A stretch of DNA of 44,029 bases from an uncultured bacterium (GTDB lineage Bacteria; Verrucomicrobiota; Kiritimatiellia; RFP12; UBA1067). The translations under genes and the position numbers were made by a program. Under the pieces are notes generated by a model, which had not been told where the DNA came from, did not search any database, and was given only the letters and a program-made list of their open reading frames with translations. Positions 15,428-24,232 of this stretch are shown one piece after another. The stretch covers positions 1 to 44,029 of the forward strand of contig CADCCW010000015.1 of assembly GCA_902800055.1 (NCBI GenBank), given 5' to 3'. Every line of letters begins with the position of its first letter. Within the stretch, counting starts at the first letter, position 1.

Positions 15428-17065
15428 TCACTCGCCGTCGACCGCGGCCAGCTCGGCCAGCGCCGACAGCGCGGCGCAGGAGCAGTTGAGCCAGCCCTGG
15501 TTCGGGTCGTCGCGCTTCTCGACGAGCGCATACTCGGTCGGGATGTAGCCGTTCGGGCGCTGGATGCGCACGAGCGCGTCCCCGAGCGCCCGCGCCTTCG
15601 CGAGGTCGAGCGGGTTCCTGCCGGCGCGGTAGAGGGCAAGGTAGGTCCGAATCAGCTTCGCGTTCGAGGCGTCGACCGGCACGTAGTAGACGTACTGCTC
15701 GAGCACGCAGGGGTAGAACCAGTCGTCGTAGCGGTTCTGCTGGATGGACGGCACCCCGATCGGCGTGTTGACGCCGTGGCCGTTCGCCGCGCACGGCTTC
15801 TCCCAGCAGACGAACTGGTCCTCGGCGTAACGCAGGATGTCGCGCGCGACCGCCAGCCACTTCGGGTCGCCGGAGAAGCGCTCCAGCAGGTAGAGCGCCA
15901 GCTCGCATGCCGGGTGCTTCGACGGGTTCTCGTACTTCTGCACGAGCGGCGAGTCCTCGAACTGCCCTTCCCAGAACCAGTCCTTGAGCGGATGCGCCTC
16001 GATCCACGCGAACGCCCTATCTCCGCACGCGCGGTACTTCTCGTCGCCGCAGGTCCGGTAGAGCCGCTCGAGGAAGGTGATGACGCCGGTCGGCTGCACG
16101 CGGTTCTCGTTCAGCACCTTGCCGTCCGACTCGCGGATGAAGATCGGCCAGGTGCCGTCCGCCTCCTGGAGCCTCACGTACGTGTCGGCGATGCGCTTCG
16201 CGGCGTCCAGGTACTTCGCGTCCTTCACGCGGTCGTAGAGAGCCAGGTACGCCGCGCCGACGCCGCACGGGTAGATGAGCATGTTCTGCCCGTAGCGGAA
16301 CGACCCCGCCTCGCGCTTGTCCGCGTACGTCGGCGGCCAGTACTCGAGCGGCGCGCCCTTGGGCTGCGAGATCGAGATGAGGAAGTCCGCCGCGTTGCGC
16401 GCGAGCTTCAGCGCGTCCGCCGCGCGGTCAGGCCGCCGCTCGGCGTAGCCGAGCATCCCGAGGATGAGCGCGGAGTGCATCTTCGCCGGATAGCAGTTGT
16501 GCTTGTAGTCGGGGTCGGGCTTCCCGGTCCTGAGGAAGTACTGCGTCGCCGGGCGCTCGAAGATCTCGTCGCCGCACTTCGCCACCGCCTCGGCGTAGGA
16601 GCGCGGCGCGGGCGGATACGCCCCGGGACGGAACGGCGCCGAGCGCCAGAACGTGCGCGAGAAGCGGTCGCGCGGCCAGTCGGGGATGCCGTTGACCTTG
16701 CCGTCCTTGTCCACCGCCGAGACGTACACCCAGGCCTGGCCGGGGGCGACGTCGTTCCAGACCGGCGTCAGCGGAGACTGCGACGACGGCGCGTCGAAGA
16801 CGTGGGTCTTCCCGGCCGCGTCGAAGACGGTGAAGCGGTACTTCACCGTGTCGGGTCCGCCCTTCGAGAAGTCGAACGCCGGCGGATACATGAACATCCT
16901 GGCGTATATGTTCCAGAACGGGCTGCCGTCTACGCCGCCGGGGCGGACTGCGTGCGCGTAGTCCTCGCGCGCAAGCGCGCCGAGGTCGGCCGCGCGACAT
17001 GCCAACTGGGCCAAGCCGGCGACAACGGCCATCGCCGCCATCCGCCAGATCATTCCGATCTTCAT
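15428..17065 (-). CDS. Secreted protein, probable alpha-helical barrel enzyme (paralogue A)
   Basis: The 545-residue product begins with a signal peptide. An N-terminal beta domain (about 35-140, VRPGGVDGSPFWNIYARMF) precedes a long helical region with repeated paired helices. Landmarks are WPIFIRESDGK, WEGQFEDSP, RYAEDQFVCWEKP and PVDASNAKLIRTYL. The pattern resembles (alpha/alpha)6 toroid glycoside hydrolases and polysaccharide lyases, but no catalytic signature could be assigned. It is clearly related to the gene at 18522-20123, which shares the last two landmarks almost exactly. Start ATG 17065 has AAGGA 6 nt upstream. It is the third gene of the operon. Confidence 0.7.
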   Translation of the reverse strand: MKIGMIWRMAAMAVVAGLAQLACRAADLGALAREDYAHAVRPGGVDGSPFWNIYARMFMYPPAFDFSKGGPDTVKYRFTVFDAAGKTHVFDAPSSQSPLTPVWNDVAPGQAWVYVSAVDKDGKVNGIPDWPRDRFSRTFWRSAPFRPGAYPPAPRSYAEAVAKCGDEIFERPATQYFLRTGKPDPDYKHNCYPAKMHSALILGMLGYAERRPDRAADALKLARNAADFLISISQPKGAPLEYWPPTYADKREAGSFRYGQNMLIYPCGVGAAYLALYDRVKDAKYLDAAKRIADTYVRLQEADGTWPIFIRESDGKVLNENRVQPTGVITFLERLYRTCGDEKYRACGDRAFAWIEAHPLKDWFWEGQFEDSPLVQKYENPSKHPACELALYLLERFSGDPKWLAVARDILRYAEDQFVCWEKPCAANGHGVNTPIGVPSIQQNRYDDWFYPCVLEQYVYYVPVDASNAKLIRTYLALYRAGRNPLDLAKARALGDALVRIQRPNGYIPTEYALVEKRDDPNQGWLNCSCAALSALAELAAVDGE

Positions 17066-17096
17066 TTCATTTCCTTTCAAGTCAAAGCGCGCGCGA

Positions 17097-18506
17097 TCAG
17101 CCCAGGTACGTACCTGCCTCGGCGAGCGCCTTCCTGAGCGCCTTGACGTCGAGGTCGCGCGGATGCACCCCCGCCTTCGCCGCCATCGCCGCCGCGGTGC
17201 CCGCCGCCTCGCCGTTGGTCATGCACGGCGTGATGAGCCGCAGCGTCTCGATCGTGTCCGGCGCGCCGAGCATGCGGCCGCAGCAGAGGAGGTTCTCGAC
17301 CTTCTTCGGAACGAGCTGCCGGTACGGCACCGCGATGCCGTAGCCCGCGCCGCCGTCGCCCGCCCATGCCACCGTGTCGGCCGGCGCCGGGGCGTGCGCC
17401 GCCGCCGCGTCGACGACAAACTCGGCGTCCACAAGGCGCGTCGTCCTGACGCCGATCTGCGAGCAGGTGTTGGCAATATACACCTTTTCCCAGCCGGGCG
17501 TCTTCTGCATCTCGCGCACCTGTTCCCACCAGCGCCGGCGGAAGTTGACCTCGGCGTGGCTCAGCTCGCGCACGTCGAGTCCGTTGCCCTTCGGCCCCGG
17601 GCCCATGTTGCCCCACCAGAGGCCGCGGTTGGGCTCGTTCGATGCCAACGGCCAGTGCGGGAACGGCTTGCCGTCCTTGTCGCGGTGGCGGTCCTTCGCG
17701 GTGATGCGGTCCATGTTCGCGAGCTGCACGCAGTGGCCGATGCCGTGGGTGCACTGGCGGTAGTCGCCGCCAGCGCTGAAGAGGAGGTCGCCGTCGCCGG
17801 TCGCGTCCACTACCTGCTTCGCCAGGATCGCCTGCGTGCCCTGCTTGGACTCGAACACGACGCCCTTCACATCCATGCCGTCCTGGATCACGTCCACGCC
17901 CCAGCTGTGGAAGAACATCTCGACCTTCGCCTCGGCGATCATCTTGTCCATCAGGTACTTCGAGCCTTCGGCGTCGAGCGTCGGCTGCCAGTGGTACTGG
18001 TCGGTAAAGTCGCCGGTGGAGATGCCCTCCTTGAGCCCGCGGTCCATGAACTCCTTGGCGATGCCCTTGGTGACGAGCCGCCACTTGCCGTCCTCCTTGA
18101 CGCTCGTCGCCATCAGGAGCAGCACGAGGCCGTTGGTGAAGAGCCCGCCGAGCGAGCCGTAGCGCTCGACGAGCGCCACCTTCGCGCCCGCGCGCGCCGC
18201 GGCGATGGCGGCGCAGAAGCCGGCCGGACCGCCGCCCACGACCACCACGTCTGTCTCGTGGAAGATCGGCACCTCGCGCATCGGACGGAACACCTTGCCG
18301 TCCTTCAGGAACGCGCTCGGCCCGTCCTCCATCGAGTGCGGGATGTCAAAGACGCGCTTGACGCCCCAGTCGTCCTCCTCGCGGATAAAAAACCGCCCCG
18401 CCGTGCCGGCGTCGGCGGGGACCTGGTCGCCGAACGCTGCGCCGGTGACGCCGGCTGCGCCGACGAGCCCTAGTTTCCTCAGGAATTCACGTTTGGTAAT
18501 CTGCAT
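17097..18506 (-). CDS. Exported FAD-dependent oxidoreductase
   Basis: The 469-residue product starts with a Tat-like signal (TKREFLRKLGLVGAAG, with KR in place of RR). A dinucleotide-binding fold follows at about residues 86-115 (VVVVGGGPAGFCAAIAAARAG, then ALVER). VVDATGDGD and the C-terminal LLCCGRMLGAPDTIETLRLI are typical of the FAD_oxidored family found beside glycan-utilisation genes. Substrate unknown. A Tat signal fits a protein that folds around FAD before export. SD AAAGGAA precedes the ATG. It lies between two paralogous barrel proteins in one operon (gaps of 15 and 31 nt), which suggests the three act on the same substrate. Confidence 0.88.
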   Translation of the reverse strand: MQITKREFLRKLGLVGAAGVTGAAFGDQVPADAGTAGRFFIREEDDWGVKRVFDIPHSMEDGPSAFLKDGKVFRPMREVPIFHETDVVVVGGGPAGFCAAIAAARAGAKVALVERYGSLGGLFTNGLVLLLMATSVKEDGKWRLVTKGIAKEFMDRGLKEGISTGDFTDQYHWQPTLDAEGSKYLMDKMIAEAKVEMFFHSWGVDVIQDGMDVKGVVFESKQGTQAILAKQVVDATGDGDLLFSAGGDYRQCTHGIGHCVQLANMDRITAKDRHRDKDGKPFPHWPLASNEPNRGLWWGNMGPGPKGNGLDVRELSHAEVNFRRRWWEQVREMQKTPGWEKVYIANTCSQIGVRTTRLVDAEFVVDAAAAHAPAPADTVAWAGDGGAGYGIAVPYRQLVPKKVENLLCCGRMLGAPDTIETLRLITPCMTNGEAAGTAAAMAAKAGVHPRDLDVKALRKALAEAGTYLG

Positions 18507-18521
18507 TGCTGGTGTTCCTTT

Positions 18522-20123
18522 CTAAATGTCTTCGCGGCAGAGTTCGACGAGCGCGGCGGCCGAGGCCAGTGCGCAGTTCGGCCAGTCCTCGCAGGTTTTC
18601 ATCCAGAACGTCGGGAGGTATCCGTCGTCGTGCGTCTCGCGGATTATCGCGTCACCGAGAGCGCGGGCCCGCGCGAGGTCGAGCGGGTTCTTCGTCGCGC
18701 GGAACATTGCGAGATAGGTGCGGATCAGCTTGGCGGAAGAGGCGTCGATCGGCACATAGCAGTTGTACTGCTCAAGGACGGCGGGGCAGCGCCAAGAATC
18801 GCAGTCCCAGACATGCAGCTTGCAGCGCGGGTCCTGCTTGCCGTGCATAGGACGCTCCCAGCATACGAACTGGTCTTCGGCAAAGCGCACGATCTCGCGC
18901 GCCTGCGCAATGCGGCGCTGGTCTGACGGGAAACGCCTGACGAGATACATCGCCGTATCGCAGGCGTCGTGCTTCGTCAGGTTCTGGTAGGGCGAAGTGG
19001 GCGCGACGTCCTCGAACTGGCCCTCCCAGTTCCAGGTCGTGAGCGGGCCCTTCTCGATGTACGCGAAGGCCCGGTCCGCCGCTTTCCGGTACTTGGCGTC
19101 GCCAGTCAGCGCGTACATCCGCTCGAGGAAACCGAGCATGTGCGCCGGAACAAGCCGGTTCCGCTCGACGCTCTGGCCGTCCTTCAGCCACACGTTGAGC
19201 GGCCAGGAGCCGTCCTCGCCCTGCAGTTCCAGGTAGCGGTCGGCAATGCGCACCGCCGCCGCCTTGAGCTCCGGATCCTTCGTCACCTCGTAGAGGTCGA
19301 GATAGGCGTTGGCGACCGCGCGGGGGTAGACGAGCATTATCTTGCCGTTGTTGTTCCCGACCACTTTCGCCGGATGCCAGACCAGCGCGGGATGCGCCTC
19401 GTATGTCCGCGGGAAGCCGGCGAGCGGACGTCCTTCGGGCTCGGTTATCGACATCAGCTTCGCGACCGCGCCTTCGGCGAGCCGCCGCGCGGCCTTCGCC
19501 TCGTCGGTATCGCCGGCGGCAAGTTTGGCCATGGCGGAGACGACCGCCGCGCCCATCTTCGAGGGATAGGCAATGAACACCTGGTTGCTGGGGCTCACCA
19601 TTTCCGCCGGCACCGGCTTGCCGCTCAGGTAGTTGGCCTGGACGATCGGCTGGTTCATCACATAGCGGGCGATCAGCTTCGCCGTCTCCTCCGCCGAGCG
19701 CTTTGCGGCGGGATACGACCCCTGGATGAAGGGAGCCTGCTTCCAGAAGCTGCGCTCGCCGATCTTCGTAATGACGCCGCCCTGCGCGTTCAGCGCCTCG
19801 CAGCGAAGGTCCATCCAGCCCGAGAGCGGCAGCTTTCCCCAAATCGGCGCGAGGGAGTCGTTCGGCGAGCGCCCGACAAACGACTGCTCTACGCCGGCTT
19901 CGTCCTTCACCGTGAAACGGTAGGACGCCGCCCCTTCGCAGCGCGCGAAGCCAAAGGTCGGCGGATACATGAAGAACACCGACTTGACGTTCCACTCCGG
20001 CTGCCCGTCCACGCCGATCGGGCGCACGGGGCGAAGATAGTCCGCGTCAAACGCGGCGGCGACCTCCGCCGACGCATTCAGCGCGGCGCCAAGGCAGACA
20101 ACGGCAAACAAAAGTTTTTTCAT
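18522..20123 (-). CDS. Secreted protein, probable alpha-helical barrel enzyme (paralogue B)
   Basis: The 533-residue product is the first gene of the operon. A signal peptide (MKKLLFAVVCLGAALNASA) is followed by the same layout as the gene at 15428-17065: an N-terminal beta domain (VRPIGVDGQPEWNVKSVFFMYPP), then helical repeats. The shared landmarks are WEGQFEDVAP, RFAEDQFVCWERP, PIDASSAKLIRTYLAMF and NPLDLARARALGDAI. No family could be named with confidence; a glycoside hydrolase or lyase of the toroid type is the best guess. The start at 20123 has AAGGGA 4-5 nt upstream and is served by a good -35/-10 promoter at 20156-20185. Confidence 0.7.
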   Translation of the reverse strand: MKKLLFAVVCLGAALNASAEVAAAFDADYLRPVRPIGVDGQPEWNVKSVFFMYPPTFGFARCEGAASYRFTVKDEAGVEQSFVGRSPNDSLAPIWGKLPLSGWMDLRCEALNAQGGVITKIGERSFWKQAPFIQGSYPAAKRSAEETAKLIARYVMNQPIVQANYLSGKPVPAEMVSPSNQVFIAYPSKMGAAVVSAMAKLAAGDTDEAKAARRLAEGAVAKLMSITEPEGRPLAGFPRTYEAHPALVWHPAKVVGNNNGKIMLVYPRAVANAYLDLYEVTKDPELKAAAVRIADRYLELQGEDGSWPLNVWLKDGQSVERNRLVPAHMLGFLERMYALTGDAKYRKAADRAFAYIEKGPLTTWNWEGQFEDVAPTSPYQNLTKHDACDTAMYLVRRFPSDQRRIAQAREIVRFAEDQFVCWERPMHGKQDPRCKLHVWDCDSWRCPAVLEQYNCYVPIDASSAKLIRTYLAMFRATKNPLDLARARALGDAIIRETHDDGYLPTFWMKTCEDWPNCALASAAALVELCREDI

Positions 20124-20155
20124 ATGTTCCCTTCTCACATCTTCCAATGCGGGAA

Positions 20156-20185
20156 AGTTTAACAAAACCCCAAGCCGATTGTCAA
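20156..20185 (-). promoter_or_regulatory. Sigma-70-type promoter of the FAD oxidoreductase operon
   Basis: The minus strand carries TTGACA (20185-20180), an 18-nt spacer and TAAACT (20161-20156). The start codon is about 26 nt past the expected transcription start, with an SD sequence between, so this is a conventional leadered promoter. Confidence 0.7.
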
Positions 20186-20236
20186 GGGGCAGATAGGACA
20201 TAAACGGCCTGCGCGAGGACTGTTCACGCGGCGCCC

Positions 20237-21400
20237 TCAGCGCAGGGCGAAGACGAATCGGCAGCCGTGCGGCGAGACCAGCTCGAGGCGCACGTCGCCG
20301 CCGTGGAGGCGGGCGATGCGGCGGACGATCGCGAGGCCCAGCCCCGCGCCGCCCGACTCCGCCGCGCGCGCCGGGTCGACGCGGTAAAAACGCTCGAAGA
20401 CGCGCTCGATGTGCTCCTGCGGGATGCCGACGCCGTGATCTTCCACCGCAATCTCCGCACCGTGTGCCGTCGCCGTGCAGGCGACCTCCACCTTCGGCGA
20501 GCCGGAGTGCCTGATTGCGTTACCGACGAGGTTCGAGACCGCCTCGGCAACGAGGTTGGCGTCGCAGTCCGCGAACACATCGCCGTTGCCGCGGAATACG
20601 AGCTCCACGCCGCGCGACTCCGCCTCCGCCCGCCGCTCCTCCAGGACATCCCGGACGAGCCCCGCGAGGTCGGTCCGCGCGCGCTCGGGCGCGGCGCCTT
20701 CGCGGTCGAGCCGCGCGAGGTCGAGGATCTGCTGGACGAGCGCGTTGAGCCGCTTTGACTCCTTCGCGATCATCGCGGCGAGGCGCGGGCGCGCGGAGTC
20801 ATCAGCCGCGCCGATCATCTCCGCCGCGCCGAGGATGCCGGTGAGCGGCGTCTTGATCTCGTGCGAGACGTCGGCCACGAACTCGCGGCGGTAGCGCTCG
20901 AGGCGAGCGAGCTCGCGGATGCGCACGCGCTGGCGGTAGAGGGCGAAGAAGACGACGAACATCCCGAGCGCGCCGACGAGCGCGGCCAGCGCGAACAGCG
21001 CTACCGCGCGGCGGAACGGCTCGAACACCTGCTTGCGGCGGATGGCGACGGCAACGGAGTGCTCGCCGGCCGCGGCGCTTTCCTCCAGAATCGGCTCGCC
21101 ACGCCCGCCGTCGTAGAGGACGCCGCCGCCGGGCGAGCGGACGCGCAGTACAAGCCCCTTCAGCTCCAGCGCGGCGGCAACTTCGCGCAGCCGGCGGAAG
21201 TCCTGGGTGCGGAGCGGCGCGGCAAGTCCGGCGGCGGTCAGCTCCGCCTGCGTCTTCAGGTCGCGCCGCGCCCAGCGCTCGACGTCCCGCCCGAAGGACA
21301 CGACCTGCGCCGCGAACGCGGCAATCACCGCGGCAAACGCGGCGGCCGCGACGACGGTGGCCACGACGGAGAAGCGGCGGGATGGGTCGCGGGCGCTCAT
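20237..21400 (-). CDS. PhoR-like sensor histidine kinase
   Basis: The 387-residue membrane kinase has an N-terminal transmembrane helix (about 10-33), a ~95-residue periplasmic sensor region and a second helix (about 130-153). The kinase core follows: H-box ADVSHEIKTPLTG (His about 180), the NLVGNAIRHS N-box, G1 EDHGVGIP, F-box VFERFYRVDPAR and G2 GAGLGLAI. It should phosphorylate the adjacent response regulator. ATG overlaps the regulator stop (ATGA). Its position behind a Na/Pi cotransporter with a PhoU domain supports phosphate sensing in the PhoR manner, which is inferred from context. Confidence 0.9.
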   Translation of the reverse strand: MSARDPSRRFSVVATVVAAAAFAAVIAAFAAQVVSFGRDVERWARRDLKTQAELTAAGLAAPLRTQDFRRLREVAAALELKGLVLRVRSPGGGVLYDGGRGEPILEESAAAGEHSVAVAIRRKQVFEPFRRAVALFALAALVGALGMFVVFFALYRQRVRIRELARLERYRREFVADVSHEIKTPLTGILGAAEMIGAADDSARPRLAAMIAKESKRLNALVQQILDLARLDREGAAPERARTDLAGLVRDVLEERRAEAESRGVELVFRGNGDVFADCDANLVAEAVSNLVGNAIRHSGSPKVEVACTATAHGAEIAVEDHGVGIPQEHIERVFERFYRVDPARAAESGGAGLGLAIVRRIARLHGGDVRLELVSPHGCRFVFALR

Positions 21401-22053
21401 TGGTCGAATTCGGAGATGCGGTAGCCGACGCCGCGCACGGTCTCGATGTGGTCGCCCCAGCGCCCGAGCTTGCGCCGGAGGTTGGCGACCTGCACGTCGA
21501 CGGTGCGCTCGTCCGGCGGGCGGGCGAAGACGCGTCCGCGGTGCGCGACGAGCCGCGTGAGGAGCGAGAACTCGCCGGCGGTGAGGTCGAGCGCCTTGCC
21601 GCGCAGCGTCGCGGTGCGCGAGGGCTCGTCGATCCTGAGTCCGTCGAAGTCGCGGCCCTCGGTGACCGGCAGGCCGCGGCGCAGCACGGCCTTGACGCGG
21701 GCGAGCAGGATCTTGCGGTCGAACGGCTTGACGACATAGTCGTCGGCGCCGGCCTCGAGCCCGCGCACGATGTCCTCGGGCTGCGTGCGCGCGGTGATCA
21801 TGATGATGCGGGTCGCGGCGAGCGCGGGGGCGGCGCGGACGGCGCGCGCGAACGCGAAGCCGTCCAGCCCCGGCAGCATCACGTCAAGCAGCACCAGGTC
21901 CGGCGCGCGGCGCTTCGCCTCCGCAAGTCCCTCGTCGCCGCGCGCGGCCTCGCGCACGTCGGCGTAGCCGGCGCCGGAGAGCGCCATCGCGAGGAGCGCG
22001 CGGATGGTGGGGTCGTCCTCGACCACGAGCACGCTCGCCTCGGAGCCGCTCAC
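21397..22053 (-). CDS. PhoB-like response regulator, OmpR family
   Basis: The 218-residue transcription factor has a receiver domain (acidic pair EDD near the N-terminus, phosphoacceptor in LVLLDVMLPG, MITART, VKPFD) and a winged-helix DNA-binding domain (DERTVDVQVANLRRKLG, ETVRGVGYRI). The GTG start at 22053 overlaps the stop of the cotransporter gene (GTGA), so it is the third gene of the phosphate operon. It probably controls phosphate-starvation genes, but I could not recognise a pho box in the window. Confidence 0.9.
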   Translation of the reverse strand: MSGSEASVLVVEDDPTIRALLAMALSGAGYADVREAARGDEGLAEAKRRAPDLVLLDVMLPGLDGFAFARAVRAAPALAATRIIMITARTQPEDIVRGLEAGADDYVVKPFDRKILLARVKAVLRRGLPVTEGRDFDGLRIDEPSRTATLRGKALDLTAGEFSLLTRLVAHRGRVFARPPDERTVDVQVANLRRKLGRWGDHIETVRGVGYRISEFDQ

Positions 22054-23771
22054 GACGCCGCCCTCGGCGCGCCGGACTTGCCGCCCGCCAGGGTCTCGGC
22101 GCAGTTGAGGTAGTAGGCGCGGATGCGCTCGTAGGCGTTGATGACGTCGAGCTCGCCCAAGACGCGGATCGACGAGCCGGGGTCCTCCGGACCGACGCGC
22201 CCAAGCTGGATGCGGCGGCACTCGCGCACGAACGTGTGCAGCTCCGAGGAGCGGCGCTGCAGTGCCTCAAGGTCGAATGGCGTGCGCGGAGAGCGGATGA
22301 GCGGCGTAATGTCCGCGGCGAATGACGCCACCTTGTCGTGGACGTCGAGGAGCAGCGCCACCGACTGCTCCGACATCCGCTGGTTCTGCTTCCGCAGGCG
22401 CTTCACCACCTTGAGCACCGTCGCGCACTCGTCCGAGACCGACTCCAGCTCGTCGGTGAGCCTGAGCAGCCGCTGCGCGCGCTCGGCGACGTCGCGCGGC
22501 AGGCGCTTGGACATCATCGAGCCGAGGAACTCCGTAATCTCGCGCTGGACGTTGTCGAGGATGTCCTCGCGGTGGACGATGTGCCGCTCGGGGCCGTCGT
22601 CATCCTCGGTCTCGCCCGAAAGCACTTTGCGCGCGCAGTCGAGGAGCTCGAGGTTTGAGCGCTTCATGAAGTCAACTTCCAGGAGCGCCTGGTCGCAGGC
22701 GATGACGGGCGAGATCTTCGCGCCGAACTTAAGCGCCGAGAGGTGCGGCTTCTCGTTTTCAGGCTGCGGTATGAGCCGCTCGACGAAGCGGCAGAACGGC
22801 CTGACCAGCGGGAAGAAGATCAGTCCGCGGCAGACCGCGAACAGCGTGTCGGTGATGGCGATGGGGGCCATCATGTGCGTGAACGCCTTCACCTCGCGGC
22901 CGGAGACGACGGTCGTCTCGGCGACGTCCCAGTTCGCGAACACCGCCTTGCCGAACTTGACGAAGAGCGGGAAGAACCAGATGAGCGCCAGCGAGCCGAG
23001 CAGGTTGGAGAGCGTGTGCGAAAGCGCGGTGCGGCGGGCGTCTGCCGTGCCGCCTATCGCTGCGATCCAGCCCGTCGCGGTGGTGCCGATGTTCGCGCCG
23101 AAGAGGACTGCGATCGCCACCTCGTAGGTGATGAGCCCCTGCGCGGCGAGCGCCATCGCGATCGCAATCGTCGCGGCGGAGGACTGGACAACCGCGGTGA
23201 AGACCGTCGCCACCGCGGCGACCGCGAAGACGCCGAACATCGAGTCCGCGGAAAGACGCGAGAACGTCGCGGCGACCTCCGGGTCCTCGCGGATCGGCGA
23301 GACGCCCTTGGACATGAAGTAGAGGCCGAGGAAGACGAGCCCGAGGCCGATCACGGCGAGGCCGAGGTTGTGCACCCTTTCGCCGCGGAGGAAGAAGTAG
23401 AGGATGCCGCCGAGCCCGAGTCCGACGAAGCCGAGGAGCTGCGGATCGGGCGCGTAGGCGATGATCCAGATCGTCGCCGTGGTGCCGATGTTCGCGCCGA
23501 TGAGGACGGCGAACGCCTGCTGCAGGGTCATGAGCGCGGTCGAAACGAAGCCGACAAGCATCACCGTGATGATGGACGACGACTGCACGATCATGGTGGA
23601 GACGATGCCCGAGCCGATGCCGACGATGCGGTGGCTCGTCGCCCTGGCCATGAAATTTCGGAGACCACCGCCAGCCATCGCCTGAAGCCCCTCGGAAAGA
23701 TGCTTCATCCCGAGGAGGAATATCCCCAGCCCGCCGATGAGCGGCGGAAGGATCGCGAGCGAGAGGCTCAT
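22050..23771 (-). CDS. Na+/phosphate cotransporter with C-terminal PhoU-like domain
   Basis: The 573-residue inner-membrane transporter belongs to the NptA/YjbB type. It shows the two inverted QSS motifs of the family, MIVQSSSIITVM (about 59-70) and VVQSSAATIAIAM (about 195-207), each followed by GANIGTTAT. About eight membrane segments are followed by a ~200-residue helical PhoU-like domain (from about residue 360). It imports or exports inorganic phosphate with sodium, and the PhoU part links transport to signalling. ATG overlaps the upstream stop (ATGA) and its stop overlaps phoB-like GTG, so it is tightly coupled within the operon. Confidence 0.92.
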   Translation of the reverse strand: MSLSLAILPPLIGGLGIFLLGMKHLSEGLQAMAGGGLRNFMARATSHRIVGIGSGIVSTMIVQSSSIITVMLVGFVSTALMTLQQAFAVLIGANIGTTATIWIIAYAPDPQLLGFVGLGLGGILYFFLRGERVHNLGLAVIGLGLVFLGLYFMSKGVSPIREDPEVAATFSRLSADSMFGVFAVAAVATVFTAVVQSSAATIAIAMALAAQGLITYEVAIAVLFGANIGTTATGWIAAIGGTADARRTALSHTLSNLLGSLALIWFFPLFVKFGKAVFANWDVAETTVVSGREVKAFTHMMAPIAITDTLFAVCRGLIFFPLVRPFCRFVERLIPQPENEKPHLSALKFGAKISPVIACDQALLEVDFMKRSNLELLDCARKVLSGETEDDDGPERHIVHREDILDNVQREITEFLGSMMSKRLPRDVAERAQRLLRLTDELESVSDECATVLKVVKRLRKQNQRMSEQSVALLLDVHDKVASFAADITPLIRSPRTPFDLEALQRRSSELHTFVRECRRIQLGRVGPEDPGSSIRVLGELDVINAYERIRAYYLNCAETLAGGKSGAPRAAS

Positions 23772-24187
23772 GCCGCGGCCTCTTCCTCCCCACCCGGCTT
23801 GCGCTCCTTGCCGTCGCCGACGCCGACGAGCTTCTCAATCCGCCAGGGATAGAACATCCCGTACATGCCAATTATCGCGAGGACATAGGCAATCACCACC
23901 ACCACCTGCACCGGCGCGAATCCGCTTTCTGGCAGCATCGGCCGCGTGAACTTGAAGAGCTCTGCCGGAATCAGCATGAAGATGCCCATCACCGCCCGCG
24001 TCAGCAGGTGGTTGGGCATCCAGATGATGGTAAGATACGTCAGCACCACAGCCATGATCCAGAGCTGGCCAGGGAAGCGCTTGAGCAGCATGTCGAACAC
24101 GTCAATCCCGATCGTGTCGCACTCGTAGGCCGTCCAGACCCAGGCGAGTGCGACGAGTACCACCGTCAGCGCTTTCTTCCCGTTCAT
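23768..24187 (-). CDS. Small membrane protein leading the phosphate operon
   Basis: The 139-residue product has four hydrophobic segments (about 5-20, 42-57, 62-78 and 92-112) and a charged C-terminal tail rich in Lys and Glu (GKERKPGGEEEAAA). I recognise no family. The stop overlaps the cotransporter start, so it is translated in step with it and may be an accessory subunit (inference). An extended -10 box 8 nt before the ATG predicts a leaderless mRNA. Confidence 0.75.
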   Translation of the reverse strand: MNGKKALTVVLVALAWVWTAYECDTIGIDVFDMLLKRFPGQLWIMAVVLTYLTIIWMPNHLLTRAVMGIFMLIPAELFKFTRPMLPESGFAPVQVVVVIAYVLAIIGMYGMFYPWRIEKLVGVGDGKERKPGGEEEAAA

Positions 24188-24195
24188 TTCCGTGT

Positions 24196-24204
24196 ATTAT
24201 ACCA
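24196..24204 (-). promoter_or_regulatory. Extended -10 promoter of the phosphate operon
   Basis: Minus-strand TGGTATAAT with 8 nt between it and the ATG at 24187. No -35 match was seen. It lies 29 nt after the stop of the upstream phosphofructokinase gene. Confidence 0.8.
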
Positions 24205-24232
24205 TATTTTGCGCATGTCCCGCGCGCGGCGG

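Noticed and set aside
11971..15489. Very long plus-strand open frame (over 1100 codons) opposite pfp and pgi
   Set aside because: It is antisense to two clear enzymes, has Arg/Ala/Val/His-rich composition typical of high-GC shadow frames, and has no domain or SD sequence.
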